DNA from: CBFHWU01 sp965659665
Lineage (GTDB): Bacteria; Bacteroidota; Bacteroidia; Flavobacteriales; Flavobacteriaceae
Assembly: GCA_965659665.1 (NCBI GenBank)
Contig: CBFHWU010000017.1
Coordinates: forward strand, 62,001 to 126,000
DNA: 64,000 nt
Direction of reading: 5' to 3'
The position numbers were made by a program, and so were the translations under genes. Below the pieces are notes generated by a model. That model worked only from the letters and a program-made list of their open reading frames with translations, made no database searches and was not told the origin of the DNA. How positions within the stretch are numbered: position 1 is the first letter of the stretch; every line of letters begins with the position of its first letter. Positions 18,402 through 26,854 of this stretch are shown here, piece by piece.

Positions 18402-19803
18402 ATTACCATATAGTATCCTTTTCTTAATGTGGAGTTTTCAGAGTTGCTTTGGTCAAAATGCTTTATCCTTTTATCATCAAAAAAATAATACACAAAAAAT
18501 ACAACTCAATCCAGCTTTATATTTTGAATATGAACCTAATGCGCATCTGGATGTATTGAATATTAATATTAACGAAAAATCTAACTTTTTATACAGTGAT
18601 CTAATTGAAAAAGGAACAGGTTTGTATGCTGATTCTTTGGTGCTCAATATTCCAAAATTTAAAAATGCCTTAGATTCTCATAATTTTTTAGCTGTTCAAT
18701 CAGATTTAACGCTTTTTAATTTCGGATTTCGATCGGGTCCACGAACACAATTATATAGAAATCGAACATTTCCTCATTATTTCAGTTTTGGCTTGCGTCA
18801 GCGCTTTACGAATCATTTTTTATTTAATAAAAATTATATTGAATTACTTACTCAGGGAAATGCTCCTTTCTATACTGAGAAGTTTCAAACGGGTCAACTG
18901 GGGATTAATTCTAGTTCTTACACAGAGTGGAGTTTGGGTTATGGTAGAAAACTTTCAGACCGACTTTGGGTAGGTGTTCGATTAAAATACCTTCAAGGAC
19001 TGTATAATGTGAGCACTGAACAATTTTCATTGACCTTGGAAGGGGCTACTTTTGAAAATTATATAGATGTTGCCGCTCAGGCGAATATCCGAGTTTCAGG
19101 TCCCTTCACACTTGGCCTCGATGAGTTCAATACATTAAATTCTGTAGAAGTAACCTTACCCGAATTTGCCCTATTGACAACCAATCCTGGCTATGCATTT
19201 GATGTAGGAGTAGTGTATGAATTGTTCCCTCAATTATTTATTAGTGCCAGTATAACTGATGTGGGAGGTATTCGCTGGAATAATAAAGTCCAACGCATAG
19301 AGTTGGATACCACTTATCGATATGAAGCAATAGATTTTAGTAATTCATATGACGACGAATTAGAGAATTACCGTGCCCCAGAGGACTTGTTGGATGAGTT
19401 TACGAATGAAATTCGAAACGCTTTTAGCATGAACGAAATCAATACAAGTTATTCCACAACATTACCTTACATATCTTATGTTGGAGTCAACTACAAATTC
19501 ATCCCTGAAGTAGATTTTAGCATGGTATATCAAAGTATACATACGGAGATAATATCACAAAATACGTTGTCCCTTTCTGCTAATATTGCCTTGCTTGATG
19601 TGCTTAGTTTTTCTCCTCAATATTTAAATGTTGAGGGGAACGAAGTTTGGGGATTTTCTGCAGGATTTAGATTAGGAGCTGCCCAGTTTTATATGGCTGT
19701 TCAAGATTTGAAAGGGTGGATCAACCCAGTCCATGCCTACGCTATCCAATTTCAAATAGGATCTACAATTAGCTTTAGAAACCCTTTTTTAACAAAAAAA
19801 TAG
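18394..19803 (+). CDS. Outer-membrane DUF5723 family protein
   Basis: A 469-residue protein with a signal peptide (about 1-20, ending CFG before Q). The opening FYHQKNNTQKIQLNPALY resembles the conserved NPA-type start of DUF5723 and PorV/PorP-like barrels in Bacteroidota, where SP-QN..NPA marks the first strands. Many amphipathic strands follow, ending in aromatic-rich segments, so an outer-membrane beta barrel is likely. It overlaps the upstream lipoprotein gene by eight bases. Function is not known; a transport or surface-assembly role with the lipoprotein is inference. Confidence 0.7.
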   Translation: MIRLPYSILFLMWSFQSCFGQNALSFYHQKNNTQKIQLNPALYFEYEPNAHLDVLNININEKSNFLYSDLIEKGTGLYADSLVLNIPKFKNALDSHNFLAVQSDLTLFNFGFRSGPRTQLYRNRTFPHYFSFGLRQRFTNHFLFNKNYIELLTQGNAPFYTEKFQTGQLGINSSSYTEWSLGYGRKLSDRLWVGVRLKYLQGLYNVSTEQFSLTLEGATFENYIDVAAQANIRVSGPFTLGLDEFNTLNSVEVTLPEFALLTTNPGYAFDVGVVYELFPQLFISASITDVGGIRWNNKVQRIELDTTYRYEAIDFSNSYDDELENYRAPEDLLDEFTNEIRNAFSMNEINTSYSTTLPYISYVGVNYKFIPEVDFSMVYQSIHTEIISQNTLSLSANIALLDVLSFSPQYLNVEGNEVWGFSAGFRLGAAQFYMAVQDLKGWINPVHAYAIQFQIGSTISFRNPFLTKK

Positions 19804-19836
19804 TAGGTCATTTAACAGATAAAAATCACAAAACAA

Positions 19837-21063
19837 TTATTTTTTGAGTTGTAATTCAAAGCATTCTAGATCAAAAAATCGAACAGCGGCAATTAAGTGA
19901 TCGAAAATATCGGCTGAAATATGTTCGTAATTTTTCCAAATTTTATCACTACAAAAAGCATAGACTTCAAGGGGAGTACCCTCCGAAGTGGTTGGCAATT
20001 GACGACACATAATGGTCAGCTCAGCATTAATCTTTGGATGACTGTACAAGTACTGCTCAATATAGGTCCTAAACAAACCAATATTAGTCAGATTTCTACC
20101 ATTGATGGTCAGAGATTTATCTACATTATTTGACGCATTAAACTGCTCAATTTCGGCTGCTTTTGATTTCAAATAATATGAAATACGCTCGATACTTTGA
20201 AGTTCATTAAGTTCATCACTATTAAAAAAGCGAATACTAGAGGTTTTGATCAAAATAGATCGTTTAATTCGTCGACCAGTTGATTCTGCCATCCCTCTCC
20301 AGTTTTTAAAAGAATCGGTGATAAGGTTATAGGTAGGAATGGTAGAAATGGTTTTATCAAAATTTTGAATTTTTACTGTCGAAAGATTAATTTCAATCAC
20401 ATCACCATCAGCCCCATATTTTTCCATTGTAACCCAATCGCCAATTCGAACTAAATCATTAGCTGCAATTTGAATACTTGCTACAAAGCCTAAAATGGTG
20501 TCTTTAAAAATAAGTAATATTACTGCGGATAAAGCGCCCATGGCTGTTAAGAAGTAACCAATTCCACGACCACTAATTAATGATAATATGATGACCCCTC
20601 CAATAATCCAAGCGATTATCATAAATACCTGAATATAACTATCAATAGGTTTGTCATTAAATGAGGCCAAAGTTTTTAAATAGTCTCGAATGGATTTCAA
20701 AAGACTTTTAACCACCCAAAGTATCAAAAACACCCCATAAACATGAAAAATAGTGTACAAAACAGAAGTGACTTGTTCTTTTTCAAAACCCCAAAAGGGA
20801 ATCAGCGTAATAAGAAAAAAATAAGGTACTAAACGCGAGATATATGTGGGAAAGTTATTGTTCAGTAGATAATCGTCAAAATGTGTTTTTGTTGAAAGGG
20901 CTATTTTTTTAAATAAACGGTTTAAAAGCCGTTTAATAATCAATCCAATCAGCCAGGCTAAAATAAACAGTAGAATCCCAACAGTAATAAATTCAATATA
21001 CCAGGCTAATGTGGTATTCCAACCCATGCCAACAAGAAAATCGTACAAATAATGTCTGTTCAT
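19837..21063 (-). CDS. Mechanosensitive ion channel, MscS family
   Basis: About 408 residues from the ATG at 21063 (MNRHYLYDFLVGMGW); a TTG at 21078 would add five residues. Five hydrophobic segments precede the MscS pore-lining helix and beta domain: LGFVASIQIAANDLVRIGDW is the diagnostic stretch, followed by INLSTVKIQNFDKTISTIPT. It resembles the larger YbdG-like channels of the family. These open under hypo-osmotic stress and release solutes. It is convergent with the DUF5723 gene. A hairpin with a T run lies about 70 bases upstream on the same strand. Confidence 0.88.
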   Translation of the reverse strand: MNRHYLYDFLVGMGWNTTLAWYIEFITVGILLFILAWLIGLIIKRLLNRLFKKIALSTKTHFDDYLLNNNFPTYISRLVPYFFLITLIPFWGFEKEQVTSVLYTIFHVYGVFLILWVVKSLLKSIRDYLKTLASFNDKPIDSYIQVFMIIAWIIGGVIILSLISGRGIGYFLTAMGALSAVILLIFKDTILGFVASIQIAANDLVRIGDWVTMEKYGADGDVIEINLSTVKIQNFDKTISTIPTYNLITDSFKNWRGMAESTGRRIKRSILIKTSSIRFFNSDELNELQSIERISYYLKSKAAEIEQFNASNNVDKSLTINGRNLTNIGLFRTYIEQYLYSHPKINAELTIMCRQLPTTSEGTPLEVYAFCSDKIWKNYEHISADIFDHLIAAVRFFDLECFELQLKK

Positions 21064-21131
21064 AATTAACTTTAACAAAAAACGTTAACTTTCAATGAAA
21101 TCCTTAAATTTAGTAATTTAAAATAGTTTTT

Positions 21132-21169
21132 AAAAAAACGCCCACAAAAAATAAAATGATCTGTGGGCG
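21132..21169 (-). terminator. Intrinsic terminator on minus strand, upstream of the MscS gene
   Basis: CGCCCACA (21139-21146) and TGTGGGCG (21162-21169) form a perfect 8-base stem with a 15-base loop. On the minus strand it is followed by seven T (21138-21132). There is no T run on the plus side. No minus-strand gene ends nearby, so it either stops antisense readthrough from the mevalonate genes at 22442 or acts as an attenuator in the channel leader. Confidence 0.6.
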
Positions 21170-21222
21170 ATAAACAATAACTAACAAAAATTATTAAGAC
21201 TTAACAATAAAATACATTAATC

Positions 21223-22470
21223 GTGCCAAAAATATATTTTACTTTATTTTTTTATCACTCCTTTCGTAAAACACTACTTTACACAGGCGGTTTGTTATTC
21301 TTTTATATATCGATGGCACAAGAAGTATCTAACGATAGCTTTTCGATTCAATTAGCCAAATTAGAATATATCGACCCAATAACCAAAGATTTAGTGATTT
21401 TAACTGAAAATTTTCAACGGTTAAACAAAATAGAACTTACTCAAACCTATAACTATATAGGAATCACCTTCCCTTTGAGTAAATATTATCACGGAGATCC
21501 TAAACATATCGATTACTATTATAAATTGTCAAAAGGAGAGGATATATTTGATTGGACCTTTTGTGAACACGAAGTCAGGCTTGTAGGTTTGTCGCCAGGG
21601 GTGCACAAACTTTCAATCATAGGAAAATTAACCAATGGGAATCAATCCAAAAATATTATTGAACTTGACATTATGGTTCCCTATCCATTTTATCTTCAAT
21701 GGTGGTTTATTATGGTTACGCTGGCTTCATTGATTATTATTTTCATATGGCTTCGATTTTTACTGATAAAAACAATAAAATTAAGACGCAACCGTGATCT
21801 TCATATATCTAATTTAGAAGCAAGAGCATATCGGGCTCAGATGAATCCGCATTTTATTTTTAATGCCCTAAATGGAATGCAACACGCCATGTTATTAAAA
21901 GGAGAAAAAGAATTTAATAGATACGTCACGCGTTTTTCTAAACTTATTCGGAATACGATAGATATGAGTAACGTAGAACGAATCACCCTTGAAGAGGAAT
22001 TAAGCTATTTGACCAATTACGTGGAACTTCAATCACTGAGTCTCGAAAAAGATATTTTTTTTAATGTTACACTAGACGAAAACATCAACCCAAAATTTGT
22101 TTTTTTACCTTGCATGATGTTGCAACCAATAGTTGAAAATTCAATTGTGCACGGACTTAGTGAGGTAAAATCAAAGAATATAATCACGATAAATTTTTCA
22201 CGAACAAAAATCTTTTTGATCTGCAAAATAAATGATAATGGAATAGGACGTAAAGCCGCTGAAAAGAAAAAAACCAGATATAAAAAATCCCATAAATCTT
22301 TTGCCACTAAAATCATGAAGGAGCGAATTAATATTTTTAATTATTACAATAAATACCGGCTTGAATTTAGTATCGAAGACCTTGAAGACGACAAAGGAGA
22401 TGCTATAGGAACTTCGGTAACATTAAAAATCCCTTTTGACTTTAAGTTCCGAGAGAAAGCAGTGTTGTGA
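21223..22470 (+). CDS. LytS/YehU-type sensor histidine kinase
   Basis: A 415-residue membrane kinase starting at GTG. It has an N-terminal signal or membrane segment (about 15-32), a Y_Y_Y-like beta domain (about 45-155), a transmembrane helix (about 165-185), and a His_kinase domain with MNPHFIFNALNGMQ, where His210 is the phosphate acceptor. The ATP lid follows with LQPIVENSIVHG and KINDNGIGRK. The related long flavobacterial sensors carry beta-propeller repeats before Y_Y_Y; those are missing here, so the sensor part is short. The usual LytTR response regulator gene is not adjacent. The 3' end overlaps the GHMP kinase gene tail to tail by 29 bases. Confidence 0.88.
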   Translation: MPKIYFTLFFYHSFRKTLLYTGGLLFFYISMAQEVSNDSFSIQLAKLEYIDPITKDLVILTENFQRLNKIELTQTYNYIGITFPLSKYYHGDPKHIDYYYKLSKGEDIFDWTFCEHEVRLVGLSPGVHKLSIIGKLTNGNQSKNIIELDIMVPYPFYLQWWFIMVTLASLIIIFIWLRFLLIKTIKLRRNRDLHISNLEARAYRAQMNPHFIFNALNGMQHAMLLKGEKEFNRYVTRFSKLIRNTIDMSNVERITLEEELSYLTNYVELQSLSLEKDIFFNVTLDENINPKFVFLPCMMLQPIVENSIVHGLSEVKSKNIITINFSRTKIFLICKINDNGIGRKAAEKKKTRYKKSHKSFATKIMKERINIFNYYNKYRLEFSIEDLEDDKGDAIGTSVTLKIPFDFKFREKAVL

Positions 22471-23356
22471 AATCGTACACCTTAGCATAACCCTTTTGCT
22501 TAAAATAATAATGTGTGTTCCTATCACCACATGCTAAAATAAAATCTCCTCCCCAAGCGCCAAGGCTTTTAATGGCCCCATTATAGTCAGGGAAAAGCCT
22601 CTCTTGAACAGGGATTAACCCAGTAATTGAACGTACCAAACTTTCGTGACGATGCATGGTATGTTGAAAGTTTAACATATTTTTTTCGTTGGCCAATTGA
22701 TGGGTGAGTAGCTCTAAATGTTTAAGTGTTTGAAGCGAATGTTTTTTTGTTTTAAACTGTTGAATGGCATCCCTTGAATTTTGTTTTTGATTGAGGTAAA
22801 TCAAAAATAAACGATCTAGAAAAGGGGGGTTAAATACTATAGGGGTTATGTTGTATGCGGATTTATTACTAAAGAGTATAGGTCCGTCAGCTTGCGCACA
22901 TGCAATATCGTAACCACTACCTCCAAAAACAAATTTCTGTAGGTCAAAAGCATCCACTTGAGCCCATTGCGCCACATTATTAACTAATGTTGAAGAAGTT
23001 CCAAGCCCCCAAAGTCGATCAAACTCTAGGTGTGTTTGGACCAAAAACCCTTTAGATGATCGTAAAAATGATGGGTTAAGTTGTCGTGCACGGCGGAATA
23101 AATCAATTAATCGCTGACTGACCTCATTGTTTGATTTTGGGGTTAATTCGGGTAATTTGAATTCTTCTTGGTACCATATATTGCCATCAATATCATAACT
23201 ATTCCAAGTCAGAATTGGGGAATTAATTTCATGTATACAAAGGTCTTGCCCAAGTTTAGATGGAATAGCTAACCCAGTAACTCCTTCCAAAACAGCGTAT
23301 TCGGCGGTTATTAACAATTTACCTTTACTATAAAATCGATTTATTGATTTCGCCAT
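22442..23356 (-). CDS. GYDIA family GHMP kinase (mevalonate pathway)
   Basis: A 304-residue small-molecule kinase. The N-terminal FYSKGKLLITAEYAVLEG resembles mevalonate and phosphomevalonate kinases, WGLGTSSTLVNNVAQW is the GHMP ATP loop, and FGGSGYDIACAQADGP holds the GYDIA signature that names this flavobacterial family. It likely phosphorylates mevalonate or phosphomevalonate for isoprenoid synthesis. It overlaps the upstream HMG-CoA reductase gene by 16 bases, so both enzymes should be made from one transcript. The exact substrate cannot be read from sequence. Confidence 0.82.
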   Translation of the reverse strand: MAKSINRFYSKGKLLITAEYAVLEGVTGLAIPSKLGQDLCIHEINSPILTWNSYDIDGNIWYQEEFKLPELTPKSNNEVSQRLIDLFRRARQLNPSFLRSSKGFLVQTHLEFDRLWGLGTSSTLVNNVAQWAQVDAFDLQKFVFGGSGYDIACAQADGPILFSNKSAYNITPIVFNPPFLDRLFLIYLNQKQNSRDAIQQFKTKKHSLQTLKHLELLTHQLANEKNMLNFQHTMHRHESLVRSITGLIPVQERLFPDYNGAIKSLGAWGGDFILACGDRNTHYYFKQKGYAKVYDFTTLLSLGT

Positions 23357-24660
23357 GTGTTCAGTGCTTTTTCGACGGCACTATAGGATACCGCTTCCGA
23401 CTTAAAATGAGAAATCATCGCCTCTTTTTCAAAATCTGTTGCAGAAAATTGATTCAATATATTGAGCAAATGCATTTTCATGTGACCTTGTTGAATCCCT
23501 ATTGTAGTAAGTGATTTTAAAGCGGCAAAATTTTGTGCTAATCCTGCAACAGCCATGATTTCCATGAGTTCTTTTGCATTGGGTTTTCCCATCAACTCGT
23601 GTGACCATCGAACCAAGGGATGAAGGTTGGTCAACCCCCCTACTGTACCTACGGCTAAGGGAATCTCTAAACTAAATGTAAATATTTCATCCTCTAGATG
23701 TACATGAGTCAAGCTTGTATAGCGCCCATTTTTGGCAGCATAAGCATGAACCCCTGCTTCGATTGCTCGAAAATCGTTACCACTGGCAATAGCTACGGCA
23801 TCAATTCCATTCATGACCCCTTTATTATGAGTTACAGCCCGATAAGGTTCTATTTCTGCTATAGCAATAGCTTGGCTAAACTTTTCATAAAAATAAAGTG
23901 AATCTTCAGTTGTATCGGCGAGCTCATGAATAGGACAACTAACCCAAGCACGCACCAAACAATTTGGAACATAATTGGACAAAATACTCATGACGATTTC
24001 TACTTCATCGTCGACGAAATTTGCAGAATGTTCTACCAAACTCTTCCATGTTTTAGCAAATTGTTCCAAACAGGAATTAATAAAATTGGCTCCCATTGAA
24101 TCTACAGTTTCGAAATGAGCAGCTAATTGGTAATAATTGGGTAACTCAGCGGTTTTGTCAATTAATTTTAGTTCTGTAATCCCACCTCCTCTTTTGCGCA
24201 TATTTGAAGTGATCGAATCGGTGGATAAGAGCAGTTGATCTTTGCTTACGTTAAATAAATCTTGAAGCTTTTTTTTATCTCCTCTGTAACAAAAATGCAC
24301 ATGCCCAATTTTCTCAGTTTCCATCACTTTAGCCTTAAAACCTCCTCGCTTAGCCCAAAATTTTGCGGCATTAGATGCTGCGGCGACCACCGAACTTTCT
24401 TCAATGACCATAGGTAATACCTTCACTTTGTCATTGATTATAAAGTTGGGGGCTATCCCTAATGGTAAATAAAAGTTACTGATAGCATTTTCAATAAATT
24501 CGTCATGTAATTGTTGCATTTTTTCGTTGCTATTCCAATATTGTTGAATAACAGCGACTGCTTCGGACGGATCAATGAAACAGTGTCGAGAAAGCCAATC
24601 AATTTTTTTTTCTTTTGATAATTTCGAAAAACCATCTATCTGAGGAATGCTCATTTTCAT
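23341..24660 (-). CDS. Hydroxymethylglutaryl-CoA reductase, class II type
   Basis: A 439-residue enzyme that interconverts HMG-CoA and mevalonate. Length and motifs fit the class II enzymes labelled degradative: VDSMGANFINSCLE (about residues 187-200), EPYRAVTHNKGVMNGIDA with the catalytic Lys, AIASGNDFRAIEAGVHAYAA, and GTVGGLTNLHPLV. In Flavobacteria this class feeds isoprenoid synthesis, in spite of the name, as supported here by the overlapping GHMP kinase gene. M1 or M3 could be the start. A -7 box TATCTTTG ends only five bases before M1, so the message may be almost leaderless. Confidence 0.93.
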   Translation of the reverse strand: MKMSIPQIDGFSKLSKEKKIDWLSRHCFIDPSEAVAVIQQYWNSNEKMQQLHDEFIENAISNFYLPLGIAPNFIINDKVKVLPMVIEESSVVAAASNAAKFWAKRGGFKAKVMETEKIGHVHFCYRGDKKKLQDLFNVSKDQLLLSTDSITSNMRKRGGGITELKLIDKTAELPNYYQLAAHFETVDSMGANFINSCLEQFAKTWKSLVEHSANFVDDEVEIVMSILSNYVPNCLVRAWVSCPIHELADTTEDSLYFYEKFSQAIAIAEIEPYRAVTHNKGVMNGIDAVAIASGNDFRAIEAGVHAYAAKNGRYTSLTHVHLEDEIFTFSLEIPLAVGTVGGLTNLHPLVRWSHELMGKPNAKELMEIMAVAGLAQNFAALKSLTTIGIQQGHMKMHLLNILNQFSATDFEKEAMISHFKSEAVSYSAVEKALNTWRNQ

Positions 24661-24664
24661 TGTT

Positions 24665-24672
24665 CAAAGATA
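24665..24672 (-). promoter_or_regulatory. Probable -7 box of the mevalonate operon
   Basis: TATCTTTG on the minus strand is an exact TAnnTTTG match. The predicted transcript start lies at or within a few bases of the HMG-CoA reductase ATG (24660 or 24654), implying a leaderless message. No -33 TTG is found. Confidence 0.4.
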
Positions 24673-24762
24673 CTACAAGTGATAATTATAGTGAGGTAGA
24701 AGGATAACCATAATTTTATAAAAAGTTATATATTAGCTTTTATTCATTATTACAACTAAATT

Positions 24763-26325
24763 ATGACTCAACAATTTGGAGGATCAATCCTCAATCAGCA
24801 AACTATAGCAGGTCATCCTCTAGGTCTTTTTGTTTTATTTTTCACCGAAATGTGGGAGCGTTTTAGCTATTATGGGATGCGTGCCATTTTAGTTTTGTTT
24901 TTAACCTCCTCCATCTTAAATGAAGGCTGGGGATGGGAACGTGCAGATGCACTTGTGCTGTATGGTTGGTACACAGGTCTGGTATATCTGACCCCAATTA
25001 TTGGAGGGTTTTTGGCAGATAAATATTTAGGTCATCGAAACGCTACAGTATTAGGGGCACTTATTATGACTTTGGGGCATGCCTCTATGGCTTTAGAAAC
25101 ATTATCCTCTATTTTTTTCTTTCTAGGTCTTTCTCTCCTAGTTGTTGGTAATGGATTTTTTAAACCTAATATTTCTACTATTGTTGGTCAACTCTACAAA
25201 AACGGCGATAATAGAAAAGATGGTGGGTACACAATTTTTTATATGGGAATTAATGCAGGAGCCTTTTTAGGAATTCTTTTGTGTGGCTACATCGGTGAAA
25301 AAGTAGGATGGCATTTAGGATTTGGTTTGGCAGGTGTCTTTATGTTTTTGGGAATGTTACAATTTTGGTTTGCTCAAAAGATTTTTGGAGAGATTGGTTT
25401 ATCTCCAAAAAATAAAGAACTTGAAGCTATCAAATCAAAAACTTCTGCAGAAGAAGAAGTGATTATCCCAAAAAAAACAGAAAAAGATAGAGTTTCCGTT
25501 ATCCTTGTTTTTTCATTATTTACTATTTTCTTTTGGTGGGCTTTTGAACAAGCGGGGGGATCAATGACTATTTTTGCAAATGATTACACACAACGAGACT
25601 TAGCAGGCAATGCTTCACAGCTATTTAAAATTGTTAACACCGTCATAACTTTGGTTCCGATGTTAATTTTAACTTATGTGCTCTACATGCTTTTTCGTCA
25701 AATGATGGGAAAATTTATCAGTTCCAACATATTTTTAGGTTCGAGTTTTGTCATTATTTGGGGGATTGTCATATGGATGATTAAACGTGAATTTGATGCG
25801 GAAACAACTGAAATTCCTGCTTCGTGGTTTTCAGTTTTAAATTCATTATTTATCATACTTTTTGCACCAGTTTTCTCCAAAATATGGTCATCAAGACTCA
25901 ACCCCTCTGGACCAGTTAAATTTGCTATCGGACTCATGTTACTCGGTGTAGGGTTTGGCTTTTTATCTTTTGGTTCATGGTCTATTCCTATGGGTGCGAA
26001 AGATGCTAGTGTAAGTATTCTTTGGTTAGTAATGGCCTATTTGTTCCATACCCTTGGAGAGCTTTGCGTATCTCCTGTTGGCTTATCGTATGTAAGTAAA
26101 TTAGCACCTGTGAGATTAGTAGGGTTGATGTTTGGTTTCTGGTTTGTTTGTAGTGCAATAGCAAACTTTTTAGGAGGGTTAACAGGTAGTTATATCGATT
26201 TTATTTCTGAAACATATGGGATATCAATTTTCTTTATGATCTTTACCCTCGTCCCAATAGCTGCAGGATTTCTGATGTTATCCCTAAAACCTATGTTAAT
26301 TAAAAAAATGCATGGCATTGAGTAA
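24763..26325 (+). CDS. Proton-dependent oligopeptide transporter (POT/PTR2 family)
   Basis: A 520-residue major-facilitator protein with about 12-14 membrane helices. The start GHPLGLFVLFFTEMWERFSY carries the ExxER-type motif for proton coupling, and FYMGINAGAFLG is the PTR2 signature. A cytoplasmic loop with many Lys and Glu (about 215-245) separates the two halves. It imports di- and tripeptides with protons. The 3' end overlaps a secreted thioredoxin gene by 14 bases. Confidence 0.92.
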   Translation: MTQQFGGSILNQQTIAGHPLGLFVLFFTEMWERFSYYGMRAILVLFLTSSILNEGWGWERADALVLYGWYTGLVYLTPIIGGFLADKYLGHRNATVLGALIMTLGHASMALETLSSIFFFLGLSLLVVGNGFFKPNISTIVGQLYKNGDNRKDGGYTIFYMGINAGAFLGILLCGYIGEKVGWHLGFGLAGVFMFLGMLQFWFAQKIFGEIGLSPKNKELEAIKSKTSAEEEVIIPKKTEKDRVSVILVFSLFTIFFWWAFEQAGGSMTIFANDYTQRDLAGNASQLFKIVNTVITLVPMLILTYVLYMLFRQMMGKFISSNIFLGSSFVIIWGIVIWMIKREFDAETTEIPASWFSVLNSLFIILFAPVFSKIWSSRLNPSGPVKFAIGLMLLGVGFGFLSFGSWSIPMGAKDASVSILWLVMAYLFHTLGELCVSPVGLSYVSKLAPVRLVGLMFGFWFVCSAIANFLGGLTGSYIDFISETYGISIFFMIFTLVPIAAGFLMLSLKPMLIKKMHGIE

Positions 26326-26854
26326 AAAATTATTCCTTATCCTACTTTTCCCCACGTTATTTATTCAAGCTCAAATCAATTGGATGAGCCTGGAGGATGC
26401 ATTGAAAGCACAACATTCAGAACCTCGAAAAATCATCATGGATGTGTACACCACATGGTGTGGTCCATGTAAGATGCTTGATAAAAATACTTTTGGTAAT
26501 CCAGATGTTAGCGCGTACATCAATGCTAATTATTATGCAGTTAAATTTAATGCTGAAGGAAATGAGATGATTTCTTTTGGGGGATATACATTCCAAAACC
26601 CTGATTACGACCCCAACAAAAAAGGAAGAAATAGTCGTCATCAGTTTACTAATTATTTAGGGGTGCGAGGATATCCATCTATTTTATTTTTTGACGAACA
26701 AGCTCGACTGATTACTCCCCTAGTAGGATATTATAACGTATCACAGCTAGAGCTTTACCTTAAGCTTTTTGTCAATGATGACTACCTTAATATCAAATCA
26801 CAAACTGACTTTACTTTATATTATAAAGCATTTGTTTCAACGTTTAAGATCTAA
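26312..26854 (+). CDS. Exported thioredoxin-fold protein
   Basis: 180 residues with a signal peptide (about 1-20, FPTLFIQA). The redox motif WCGPC has cysteines 50 and 53 (YTTWCGPCKMLDKNTF), and the cis-proline lies in VRGYPSILFF. The layout is that of the periplasmic thioredoxin family seen in many Bacteroidota, probably a disulfide reductase for envelope proteins. An insert around residues 85-110 (GGYTFQNPDYDPNKKGRNS) is longer than in plain thioredoxin. It starts inside the end of the peptide transporter gene and converges on comEC with an 18-base overlap. Confidence 0.85.
   Translation: MALSKKLFLILLFPTLFIQAQINWMSLEDALKAQHSEPRKIIMDVYTTWCGPCKMLDKNTFGNPDVSAYINANYYAVKFNAEGNEMISFGGYTFQNPDYDPNKKGRNSRHQFTNYLGVRGYPSILFFDEQARLITPLVGYYNVSQLELYLKLFVNDDYLNIKSQTDFTLYYKAFVSTFKI

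Noticed and set aside
21210..21235. TTGGCACG on the minus strand at the kinase start, a possible sigma-54 -24 box for the MscS gene
   Set aside because: The -12 GC is missing at the required ten-base spacing (the bases there read ATGT).
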